This document shows, in pieces, positions 6,102 to 14,815 of a stretch of DNA of 64,000 bases (the stretch's first letter is position 1; every line of letters starts with the position of its first letter). Below the pieces are notes generated by a model. It did not search any database, was not told the origin of the DNA, and saw only the letters and a list, made by a program, of their open reading frames with translations. The stretch is from Actinoplanes sp. TFC3 (GTDB lineage: Bacteria > Actinomycetota > Actinomycetes > Mycobacteriales > Micromonosporaceae). The position numbers were made by a program, and so were the translations under genes. Location: positions 1,154,439-1,218,438 of the forward strand of contig NZ_LOJP01000001.1 in the NCBI RefSeq assembly GCF_001553785.1, written 5' to 3'.

Positions 6102-9100
6102 TCAGCGCATCCGGACCAAGGCGCCTTTCAGTCGTTCCTGCGTCCGACGCCGATTCTCATTGGTCGCACCCAGGAAGAGCAGCACCATTCCCACCGGCAC
6201 CAAAACCAGCCACGGCCCTACCAGGGTCGTCGCGAAGTGCAGCGTCGCGACGGCGGTAGCTACCGCGCCGATCACCACCGGAGCTTGCTGCTGCATCCGG
6301 GAGCCGATGATCAAAGTCGCCACCGCGCCGAGAAGAAGCAGCAGTTCACGCAGGTCACCCGCGTCTGTCGCAATCACCAGGCCGGTGGTCGGGACGAACG
6401 CCGCGAGCAAAGCCGGACCGTACGCCGCCCAGCTGCTCAAGTCGGGACGCTGACGGGCCTCGAGGATGCCCACCAGCAGCGCGAGCGCGGCGAACGGCAG
6501 GGTGTACGCCTCCGGGAGCGCAACATCCGCGAGCGCCACGAACAGCCAAATGCCGATGATTTCGAAGCCGACTGCCAGCCAGAACAGATTCCGGCGCTGG
6601 TTCGGGCTGCGGTCGGGGCGCGTCGCCGCGAGTCCGAGGACAGCGCCCCAGGCAGCCAGCAGCGCGGCGAGGTGCGGCGGGGAGTTGTAGGCGAGCGCAC
6701 CGGCAATGAGCGCCGAGGCGTAACCGCTCCACTCGACTGTTGCCGCCTCCAACCGGTATTCCGGCAGGCCAAGGCGGGGGAGCGCAGCCTCGAGCACGAG
6801 CAGCGCAGCTCCGACACCGAGCACGCCGAAGGCTGCCCATTGCGGCGACAGGCCGGCGACCAGCGTCACCGTCAGCACGAAGAACTGACCCATGACGGCC
6901 GTAAAGATCCAGCCGAGGATCCGGGCGTGGCGGCTGCGTCCCGCGACCGCTCCGACTAGGCCGACACCGACTGCCGAACCGAGAGTGAAGAGCGTGAGCC
7001 GCTGCGTGGCAAGGCTGCCGGCCAGACCGGCGCCGCCGGCGAGCAGACCGATAATGAACACGATGTTGCGCGTGGTGCGCAGCATCGCGGCCCGCGTGGG
7101 GACCGGCGGAGGCGTCAGGGCCAGCCCCAGCATCGAGATGGTGAAGACGACCAGCGCCGCCGTGGTCGACGCTGGCCAAGGCGCGTCCAAAGCAATGGAC
7201 GCGATCAAAATCGTCAGGGCCAAACCGGGCAAGATTACCGGTACGGCCTCAGTCGCCTTGCCGCCAAAGCCGAGCGCCGCCAGCGCCGCAGCCACCGTGA
7301 GCAGCACCGTTGCCAGCACGCTGGTGCCGTCCACACTGCCGGAAGCCGGGGCGGTCAGCGCTTCGATCGGGCCGTCCCACACCGCGCTTATCTGTCCCAG
7401 CGGGTCCACGAGGGCAGCCCGCAGCGCCGGTGAGATGGAGATGAGCGCGAGCAAGGTGGGGAACGCCGCAACCCAGACCGCGCCGGTGGCCGGGTCGACA
7501 AGCCAACGACTGTGCAGGCTCAACGGGCGGATTCGCCGGTTTCGCCCGTACCGTGTGGTGGCGAATTGATCCTGCTGCTCGGCCACCGTCGCAGCCACGG
7601 TCAAACCGGGCGCCGGTACTGAGCCGCGCAGCAGCTCCGCGATGACGCCGATCAACGCCGCGGCCGCCGCATACAGAGCTGTGGGGTAATCACTGGGAAC
7701 CGAAGCGATGGCTGTGACCAGCGCGCCACCGACCAGCCCGGCGGTTGCCCACGGCAGGTACTGCGGCACCCGGCGGGCCACCGCCGCCATCAAAGCGAGC
7801 ATGAGGCTGGACCCGGCGATCGCAGCGATCAGGACGACCTGGGCGGTTTGTCCCTGGTCCGCCTCGATCGCGGCGAGCATTCCGGGCGCGGCGAGCAGGG
7901 CGCCCATCGTGGCCGCGCCGCCAATCTTGGCGCGGTGCCTGGGCATACCCGTGTCGTCGAAGGCGAGTGCGACGCCGTCCTCGGCCTCGGCGCGCTCGAT
8001 CCAGTTTCGGCGCTCCGCCGGTGTCAGACCGGTTCGGGCCAGCCAGGCGACCAGCGCGCCGATCAGCACGATCATGCCGAGGGCGAGAGCCGTGGACCAG
8101 GGCCGGACCAGGCCCGCGCCGGCGGCGTGCAAAAGGACCACGGCGGCTGCGGCGGCTCGCGCAAGGGCGTCGCGGGGATCGGTTGCCGCAACGGCGGCGA
8201 TGCCGTAGGCCAGAGCGACAGCACAGCCGATCAGTAGCGGTGACCACCACGGCAACTCGAAGGCTGCCGGCGCGCCGATGGTGGCCAGCGCGGCAGCGGC
8301 GGCGCTGATGTCGTACTTCCACGGCCGCGGCAACGCGGTTGCCGCGGCAATGGCGATGATCAGCAGTGCGAACGGCGCTTGCCACGCCCCGGCCGGTACG
8401 TCGCCGGGAACGTTGCTGACGTCCGACGCCCAGATCGGGCCGGGCGCGGCAATGATGCGCAGGCCGAGCCCGGCTGCCTGCCAAGCAGCGATGAACCCGA
8501 CCACCAGGCCGGCCAAGGCGATGCCGCGGACCGGGCCGCGTCGCCAATCGGCGGGCACCGCTCGTACTCCGAAGGCGACGATGAGCACCACGACGGCCCC
8601 CACCGCCAGCGGGGCATCCGGGAAGGCCAGAGCGGTGACTCGGGCCAGCGCGCCGCAGATTGCCACGGTGGCTGCGGCGGCCGCGATGTCCGGTCCGTCC
8701 AGCATCCGGTCGGCGCGGCGGCCGTTGTCCAGCGACTTGGCGAAGAACAGGAGGAGCGCGGCGGCCAGCAGCAGGGCGCCGACCCACACGTCCGGTGCGG
8801 TAGCGCCGGGGGCGAACAGCGCGGCAAAGGCGAGCGCGACCGCGCCCAGCCCGGCACCCGCAGTCATCGGCACGCTGACCTCGCGCCGGGCAACTTGGAA
8901 CACCGCAGCGTAGGTGAGCGTGCCGGCCACCGCGAGGAACCCGAGAGCCAGCGCGGGCACCGTGACTGCTTCAGTGGGCGGTGGGCCACCACCCGGGTCG
9001 TTGACTGCGAGCAGGGCAGTGACTACGGCGCCCGGGATGGCCAGGGCAGCCGCGCCGGACGCCCAATCGCCGACGAGCCACGCGTACAGGCGTACCGGGA

Positions 9101-11582
9101 TTTGCCTTGCCGCAACCGTGACCATCACGCCTGCGCCGGCCAGCGCGGTCAGTACTGCGGCAGTGAGCCAGGACGCGCTCAAGGCGGCGCCCGCGCCGAA
9201 GAGCCCGACCACCCCAGCGGCCGCGATGTGCGCGATGGCGACCCGCCTTGTCGGCGCGAGCAATCCGGCTCCGCCGATGCCGATTGACGCGATGACGAGT
9301 GGCCAGGGTGCTTCCGACCAGGGCAGCGCCAGCGACGACGGTACCGACAAAGCGGTCAGAGCGACGCCGATGACGGCGCCCTCACGCCGGTATTCGCTCG
9401 GCAACGCGAGGGCGGCAGCCACGGTCAGCAGGAGGGCGCTGAGTGCCAGCATCCACCCGGACCCGTCGGCGGCAGAGGAAATTTTATCCGCATATGCCGC
9501 TGTGTCCGCGTGCCATACCGGGCGGGCGGCTTGGACGGGCGCGAACGCCGCGCGCAGAGCGTCGAGGGCGACAAAAACCCCAATAACGGTGAGGGCGGCG
9601 GCGGACGCGTACTGCGGGCCGCGCCGCACCTCGTCCGGCAGCAGGCCGACGATCGCGCCGGTGAGCGCGACGGCGGCGGCTGCGGCGGCCAGGGTCCAGG
9701 CCGGAGTGGCCACGTTGGCAACCCGGGCGAAAACCACGATGATCGCCAGGGTGAGCACGGCGCCGGCGATGTTGCTCGCCGTGACATGGTCGACCATCCG
9801 GGCGGCAGCCGCGGCGGTGACCGCCGCGGCGATGAGGATCAGGCCGGACCGCAGCGCGTCGGGTACGGTGTCCGCGCCGATCAGGCCTGCTGTTCCGTAG
9901 AACAAGGCGCCTGCGGCGGCAATCAGCAGCAGTACGTACGTCATCTGCCGCAGCCAGCCGGCCGACGGCGGTGTCGCCGGTGGCGCGAGCGGAACCGAAC
10001 CGGCTGCTGGCGCGCCCGCCGGGCGAGGACCAGGGAAAATACGGGTGGGCAGCCAGCGCCAGCGGCGACGACCGGCCAGCCCGTCGATGATCAGGTCCGG
10101 TTCTTCGGGCAAGGTCTCCGGCCGCACCGGCATATCGGATGATTCGTACGCGCCCGGGTCGGCGGGATCGGCACGCCGCTCAAAGTCGCGCTCGCCGATC
10201 GTGCGGGCGTCGGCCTCGGCCAGCGATTCCCGATCGCCGGCCACCGGGCGGCCGACCGGCCAGCGCGGAAGCAAGCGGCCCTGGCGGATGACAGTGGTGA
10301 GCAGCAGCAGGTCGATCACGGCCACGGCGGTCAGGGCGCCCGCCCAGCCTGCCGGGCTTTCGATGATGGGGTACGCGAGCAGCGGTGCCACCGGCTGCAC
10401 GGCCACCACGGTGGCGTACCTGGGCACGGCGAGCCGCGTCGCGCCTGCGTACACGAAGCTGGCCGCTGCCGTGATGAGGAGCGTGAACCCGAGGAACACT
10501 GGGGCGGAACCGCCGAACGCGGGGCTGCCGTGCAAGGCGTACAGGCTCATCGGCAGCAGGACGAGGCCGACCGCTCCGAGCGTCTCCCCGGTCGAGGTCA
10601 GCCCACGGCGCGCGATGACCGGTGCCACTGTCAGGGAGATCGCGGTGAAGATGCCCAGGATCAGCGCCCGGCCGAAGGCGTTCGTGGCCGCACCGGCGAA
10701 CACCACCGCGGCCACACCCAGCACCAAGGCGCTGAGACCGAGCAAAATGTTCTGTACCGACTGTGACGATGTCTCCGGCGCGTGCGGCGGCGGATGCTCG
10801 GGCGGTAGCGGCGCGACTCGGGGCCGGCGCGGTGGGGCCGGTGTCTCGGTGGGCGGCGGGTCGTCCACCAGGACGGTGACGCCATCGGTCGCCGCGCCTT
10901 CCGGACCGGGCCCGGTGTACGGCGTGCCGGGCGACGCCCAGGACGGCGGGCCCTCCGGCGGCGCGGTGGCCGTCGAAGCGGTCGCACTGCGGCGTCCTGC
11001 CCGACTTGTCCGGCGCTCAGCGCTCCGAGTGTCCGTTATGACCGCGCTTGCTGCACCGGCCGGGCCTGCGCTCGACCCCCCACCCGGACCCGCGTCCGGA
11101 CCGGCCAGGCGTGCGCCTGAGTCCGCTTGATCAAGACCTGCACCTGCCTGCGCCGCCGCGCCTGGGCCCACTTGGCCCGCGCCGGAGGACACCTGGCCTG
11201 CGCCAGGACCTACCGGTCCCGGGCCTGCCTGGCCTGCGCCTGAGCCTGCTCGACTCGCGCCCAGGCTCGGACCTGGACCTGCTTGACCTGCGCTTGGGCC
11301 GGCGTGGCCCGCGCCGGGGCCGGCCGGTCCGGCGGCTGGCGCCCCGGTCTCCGGTGGCCGGCGGCGCACCCGCCGGGCCGATTTCGCCGCAGCGGCACGT
11401 TTGCGCTGCTGATTGGCGTGGGCCAGGATGTCCCGCTGGAACTGAGCGGCCTGGATCTTGCTGGCGATGTTCGTGCGTTCCTTCGCTGCCGCCATGTCCT
11501 GGATCTTCAGCTCCGCGATGGACGCGTCGATCCGGGCCAGTTCATCGTCGTAGCTATCGTCCGGCTTGTGCGCCTGAGCCAC
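6102..11582 (-). CDS. Giant polytopic membrane protein
   Basis: About 1826 residues. Residues 1-90 are charged and helical (a probable coiled coil starting at DDSYDDELARIDASIAELK), followed by a proline/glycine/alanine-rich linker to about residue 270. The rest is a very long series of hydrophobic helices, dozens of membrane spans, interrupted by a hydrophilic loop near residues 430-530. The architecture resembles large actinobacterial proteins annotated SCO7613 C-terminal domain-containing, but I am not certain of the family. The frame opens at 11630, but the GTG at 11582 is preceded by GAAGGGAG, so I place the start there. No transport motif was recognised. Function unknown. It is a monocistronic unit. 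Confidence 0.8.
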   Translation of the reverse strand: MAQAHKPDDSYDDELARIDASIAELKIQDMAAAKERTNIASKIQAAQFQRDILAHANQQRKRAAAAKSARRVRRRPPETGAPAAGPAGPGAGHAGPSAGQAGPGPSLGASRAGSGAGQAGPGPVGPGAGQVSSGAGQVGPGAAAQAGAGLDQADSGARLAGPDAGPGGGSSAGPAGAASAVITDTRSAERRTSRAGRRSATASTATAPPEGPPSWASPGTPYTGPGPEGAATDGVTVLVDDPPPTETPAPPRRPRVAPLPPEHPPPHAPETSSQSVQNILLGLSALVLGVAAVVFAGAATNAFGRALILGIFTAISLTVAPVIARRGLTSTGETLGAVGLVLLPMSLYALHGSPAFGGSAPVFLGFTLLITAAASFVYAGATRLAVPRYATVVAVQPVAPLLAYPIIESPAGWAGALTAVAVIDLLLLTTVIRQGRLLPRWPVGRPVAGDRESLAEADARTIGERDFERRADPADPGAYESSDMPVRPETLPEEPDLIIDGLAGRRRWRWLPTRIFPGPRPAGAPAAGSVPLAPPATPPSAGWLRQMTYVLLLIAAAGALFYGTAGLIGADTVPDALRSGLILIAAAVTAAAAARMVDHVTASNIAGAVLTLAIIVVFARVANVATPAWTLAAAAAAVALTGAIVGLLPDEVRRGPQYASAAALTVIGVFVALDALRAAFAPVQAARPVWHADTAAYADKISSAADGSGWMLALSALLLTVAAALALPSEYRREGAVIGVALTALSVPSSLALPWSEAPWPLVIASIGIGGAGLLAPTRRVAIAHIAAAGVVGLFGAGAALSASWLTAAVLTALAGAGVMVTVAARQIPVRLYAWLVGDWASGAAALAIPGAVVTALLAVNDPGGGPPPTEAVTVPALALGFLAVAGTLTYAAVFQVARREVSVPMTAGAGLGAVALAFAALFAPGATAPDVWVGALLLAAALLLFFAKSLDNGRRADRMLDGPDIAAAAATVAICGALARVTALAFPDAPLAVGAVVVLIVAFGVRAVPADWRRGPVRGIALAGLVVGFIAAWQAAGLGLRIIAAPGPIWASDVSNVPGDVPAGAWQAPFALLIIAIAAATALPRPWKYDISAAAAALATIGAPAAFELPWWSPLLIGCAVALAYGIAAVAATDPRDALARAAAAAVVLLHAAGAGLVRPWSTALALGMIVLIGALVAWLARTGLTPAERRNWIERAEAEDGVALAFDDTGMPRHRAKIGGAATMGALLAAPGMLAAIEADQGQTAQVVLIAAIAGSSLMLALMAAVARRVPQYLPWATAGLVGGALVTAIASVPSDYPTALYAAAAALIGVIAELLRGSVPAPGLTVAATVAEQQDQFATTRYGRNRRIRPLSLHSRWLVDPATGAVWVAAFPTLLALISISPALRAALVDPLGQISAVWDGPIEALTAPASGSVDGTSVLATVLLTVAAALAALGFGGKATEAVPVILPGLALTILIASIALDAPWPASTTAALVVFTISMLGLALTPPPVPTRAAMLRTTRNIVFIIGLLAGGAGLAGSLATQRLTLFTLGSAVGVGLVGAVAGRSRHARILGWIFTAVMGQFFVLTVTLVAGLSPQWAAFGVLGVGAALLVLEAALPRLGLPEYRLEAATVEWSGYASALIAGALAYNSPPHLAALLAAWGAVLGLAATRPDRSPNQRRNLFWLAVGFEIIGIWLFVALADVALPEAYTLPFAALALLVGILEARQRPDLSSWAAYGPALLAAFVPTTGLVIATDAGDLRELLLLLGAVATLIIGSRMQQQAPVVIGAVATAVATLHFATTLVGPWLVLVPVGMVLLFLGATNENRRRTQERLKGALVRMR

Positions 11583-11720
11583 GGCACTCCCTTCGACCCC
11601 GCCTACCGGAGGACCATGCCCTTCCGACACCTCATTAGAACAGTCCCAACCCGGTCGAGATAATGGGAAACGGCCGTGAACCCGGCAGGTTTGCCGCCGC
11701 AGCCGTAAAACGGTCAGCCG

Positions 11721-12155
11721 TCAGAGTGCCGGCGCAGGACGCCCCATGCCGCGATATTCCCGGCCCGCCCGCGCCCACAAGGTCATGTCCAGGCAGCTCT
11801 TGCCGTCAATCACGCGTTTGCCGGCAAGGAGCGCTTCGAGGACCTGCGGGTCGGCGTTGCGGAATTCGGCCCACGCTGTGCCTTGCGGGTCGTAGACGTG
11901 CACGTCGGCGCCGGCTTTGACCGGGCTGGCGGCGGCTGCGAGCGCGGGCGCGTCGCGTACGTCATCGGAATTGGGCTTGAACGCTGCTCCCAGCACGGCG
12001 ATGCGGTTGGCCCGGTCGCTCTTGGCGCCGACCACAATTCGGTTCGGCCGCAGGACGTCCTCGACCCGCGAAGCCCTCCTGCAGGAATTCCGGCGACCAG
12101 GCCACCTCGATGCCGAGGCCGGGGGTCGGCGTGCCGGGCCGCTGCCCAGGGTGGT
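11721..12155 (-). pseudogene. Relic of UDP-glucose 6-dehydrogenase
   Basis: Reading the minus strand gives EVAWSPEFLQEGFA in one frame, then VEDVLRPNRIVVG in another, then directly VLGAAFKPNSDDVRDAP and a C-terminal UDP-binding domain with VHVYDP to the stop. In intact Ugd these blocks are separated by more than 100 residues containing the dehydrogenase centre and catalytic cysteine. The gene therefore lacks its N-terminal Rossmann domain, carries a frameshift near 12070 and has lost the catalytic segment near 12000. A working copy must exist elsewhere if the cell makes UDP-glucuronate. Confidence 0.85.
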
Positions 12156-12338
12156 GAGGCGCACCTCGGGGACATGCCGGCGTAGCGGTGCCCGGTTTGT
12201 CTGAGGTGTTCGCTGCTGTCGGAGTCGTCTCGGGGCGCTGCCAGATTTGCTTCCTGGCGGCGTCCCGGGCGAAGGATAGTGCGCGTACCCTACGCGTCGG
12301 TAACATGGCGTTGTTGCGGTGCGCAGAGAGGGCGAAGC

Positions 12339-13493
12339 ATGTCTGATTTCGACGTGTATCAGTTGCCAGAGGACCACGAGACGATCCGCGAGGCGGTCCG
12401 CGAGGTCTGCGACGCCCGCGTGGCGCCGAACGCGGCCGAAGCCGACGAGAACAGCGAATTCCCGAAAGCCTCTTACGACGCCCTGCGTGCCTCGGACTTC
12501 CACGCCCCGCACATCCCTGCGGAGTACGGCGGCGCGGGCGCTGATGCGCTGGCCACCGCGATCGTCATCGAAGAGGTGGCACGGGCCTGCGCCAGTTCGT
12601 CGCTCATCCCGGCCGTGAACAAGCTGGGCACGATGCCGCTCATCCTTGCGGCCTCCGACGAGCTCAAGCGCAAGTACCTGACCCCTGTGGCGGCCGGCGA
12701 GGCGATGTTCTCGTACTGCCTCTCGGAGCCAGAAGCGGGCAGCGACGCAGCATCGATGACCACTCGCGCGGTTCGCGACGGTGATTTCTGGGTGCTCAAC
12801 GGCGTCAAGCGCTGGATCACGAACGCCGGCATATCGGAGTACTACACCGTCTTCGCGGTAACCGACCCGACCGCGCGCTCTCGCGGCATTTCTGCTTTCG
12901 TCGTGGAAAAAGCGGATGAAGGCGTCAGCTTTGGAGCGCCGGAGAAGAAGCTGGGCATCAAGGGCAGCCCTACCCGCGAGGTCTACTTCGACAACGTCCG
13001 GATCCCCGCCGACCGAATGATCGGTGACGAGGGGACGGGCTTCGCCACGGCCATGCGCACCCTTGACCACACCCGCGTAACCATCGCGGCGCAGGCCATC
13101 GGCATCGCCCAGGGGGCCATCGACTTCGCCAAGGGCTACATCCAGGAGCGCAAGCAGTTCGGTAAGCCCATCGCCGATTTCCAGGGCATTCAGTTCATGC
13201 TTGCGGACATGGGCATGAAGCTCGAGGCGGCCCGGCAGCTGACCTATGTGGCGGCCGGCAAGAGCGAGCGCGGCGATGCGGATCTGACCTTCTTCGGCGC
13301 GGCAGCCAAGTGCTTCGCATCGGATGCCGCGATGGAGATCACCACGGACGCGGTGCAACTCCTGGGCGGCTACGGCTACACGCGCGACTACCCGGTCGAG
13401 CGCATGATGCGTGACGCGAAGATCACGCAGATCTACGAGGGTACGAACCAGGTGCAGCGCATCGTCATGGCCCGGCAGATGCTCAAGGGTTAG
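12339..13493 (+). CDS. Acyl-CoA dehydrogenase
   Basis: 384 residues. FAD-dependent alpha,beta-dehydrogenation of acyl-CoA in fatty acid or branched-chain degradation, passing electrons to ETF. Conserved blocks: YCLSEPEAGSDA, KRWITNAG, GIKGSPTREVYFDNVRIP, the IAAQAIGIAQGA helix and the C-terminal LLGGYGYTRDYPVERMMRDAKI with the IYEGTNQVQ motif. In short-chain members the catalytic base is the Glu in YEGT, present here. The start is the ATG at 12339 after GAGAGGGCGAAGC; the frame extends upstream without homology. Chain-length specificity is not evident. Confidence 0.93.
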   Translation: MSDFDVYQLPEDHETIREAVREVCDARVAPNAAEADENSEFPKASYDALRASDFHAPHIPAEYGGAGADALATAIVIEEVARACASSSLIPAVNKLGTMPLILAASDELKRKYLTPVAAGEAMFSYCLSEPEAGSDAASMTTRAVRDGDFWVLNGVKRWITNAGISEYYTVFAVTDPTARSRGISAFVVEKADEGVSFGAPEKKLGIKGSPTREVYFDNVRIPADRMIGDEGTGFATAMRTLDHTRVTIAAQAIGIAQGAIDFAKGYIQERKQFGKPIADFQGIQFMLADMGMKLEAARQLTYVAAGKSERGDADLTFFGAAAKCFASDAAMEITTDAVQLLGGYGYTRDYPVERMMRDAKITQIYEGTNQVQRIVMARQMLKG

Positions 13494-13504
13494 AGGCTCG
13501 CAGC

Positions 13505-13534
13505 GGCCCTCACGCCCCGCCAGGCGTGGGGGCC
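13505..13534 (+). terminator. Hairpin terminator after acyl-CoA dehydrogenase
   Basis: GGCCCTCACGCC and GGCGTGGGGGCC form a 12-pair stem with one G-U and a six-base loop, 12 bases after the stop codon. There is no U-tract. Short direct repeats (CGTCCCTCCAGGCGGAG, two copies near 13559-13595) follow in the convergent gap. Confidence 0.65.
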
Positions 13535-13621
13535 GTTCGCGTCCCGTCAGACGGAAGAACGTCCCTCCAGGCGGAGTGCGTCCCTCCAGGCGGAGGACGT
13601 CTCCCGCTGGGTGCCGCTTGG

Positions 13622-14761
13622 CTAACCCTCGTCAGGCAGGGAAAACAGCAGCATTTCTACGTGCGGAATCTCGTCCCGGCACACCTCGGTGAGGTTTTTG
13701 TACCAGGTCTGCAGCGACGAACGGGTGCTCAGCCGCATTGGCCGCTCCGGCCGCAGGTGAGGCGGAAGAGCCTGCTCAAGGACCTCCAACCGGTCCTGAG
13801 CCAGCGTCAGCGCGCTGAGCTGTTTAACCCGCGCCAGCTTCCGGTACTGCCGGTCGGGCTGGGTGAGCGCTTGGCAAGCCTCCTGACCGCGCTCGCCGGG
13901 CGGATCGGCGAGCAACTCCGTGACGACATTTTCGTACCAGCTGATGTCCGGCTCGACCTCGCGCGCGCGGGCAGCTGCGGCCTCGGCGAGCATGGTGAGG
14001 CAGGCCCGTAGTTGCCAGCGCTCCACCAACTCGCCGGAACGGTGCTCCCAGATGACAGCGGCCGCCAAGAAACCGAGCAGCGCCGGTGTGGCCGCCACGC
14101 CCGGACCCCCACAAATCGTGCACATGTCCGTGCCGGGCAGGTTCAAGCGCCACGCCGGCCAGGTGGGAGCTTGGTTCGGGGCCAGCGACAGGCTCTTCAA
14201 CACCCGGCAATCCGGTGCATGGCTCCGGCTGCCCGACGTTTCGCCGTAACTGACTCGCAGCCATCCAGGACCCGAGAAATTCAGCGGTGGCAAGGGCGGG
14301 GTGTCGGGAAGGTCAAGAACATCCCCTCGTACGGCGAACTGCTCGGTGCACGCGGACGCGAACTCCGCGGTCGAGGTCCACAGGTCAGCCGGCAGACGAT
14401 TCGCTAGATGGCCGCTGCCGGCTGTCCACTCGAGGGCAGCCTCAAAAGCTGACCGCAGCGGCCCCAGCACCTGACCGACCGATCCCTCGGAGGATGGCTC
14501 GGCGGAAGGGCCGACTGCGGCGAGAAGGTCTCGTGCCAGGCCCACCGGGAGGCCCTTGAGAAGGACCATCGCGATTTCGCGGCGACGATCCGGTCCGGCG
14601 CCGGACGGGAACGCCGGGATCGGCCAGTCCCGCAGGTCGGCCGGCTCGCCGACCGGCCAGGAGCGGTACCCGCGGTCATAGGCGTCCGGTACTTGCCGGG
14701 CAGGGTCAGCACGATGTTCGTCGGCTGGGCTAACGTGTCCGACATCCCGTTCGTCAAGCAT
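13622..14761 (-). CDS. Uncharacterised protein with possible zinc site
   Basis: 379 residues from the ATG at 14761, which has GGAG nine bases upstream; an in-frame ATG at 14800 is possible. No known family was recognised. Around residues 200-240 it has HAPDCRVLK and, about 25 residues later, MCTICGGPG, a His/Cys...Cys-x2-Cys pattern that could bind zinc. The remainder is helical and has no signal peptide. It follows the membrane protein gene by 54 bases on the same strand and probably shares its transcript. Confidence 0.7.
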   Translation of the reverse strand: MLDERDVGHVSPADEHRADPARQVPDAYDRGYRSWPVGEPADLRDWPIPAFPSGAGPDRRREIAMVLLKGLPVGLARDLLAAVGPSAEPSSEGSVGQVLGPLRSAFEAALEWTAGSGHLANRLPADLWTSTAEFASACTEQFAVRGDVLDLPDTPPLPPLNFSGPGWLRVSYGETSGSRSHAPDCRVLKSLSLAPNQAPTWPAWRLNLPGTDMCTICGGPGVAATPALLGFLAAAVIWEHRSGELVERWQLRACLTMLAEAAAARAREVEPDISWYENVVTELLADPPGERGQEACQALTQPDRQYRKLARVKQLSALTLAQDRLEVLEQALPPHLRPERPMRLSTRSSLQTWYKNLTEVCRDEIPHVEMLLFSLPDEG

Positions 14762-14815
14762 GGACAATCTCCGCGACCTGGGCTGCGCCCATGATTCCAT
14801 GGCCGCCGCCGCTGC

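Noticed and set aside
11721..13358. A 545-codon open frame on the minus strand
   Set aside because: Its larger part is antisense to the clear acyl-CoA dehydrogenase gene and has no protein character; only the first 430 bases carry the ugd relic.
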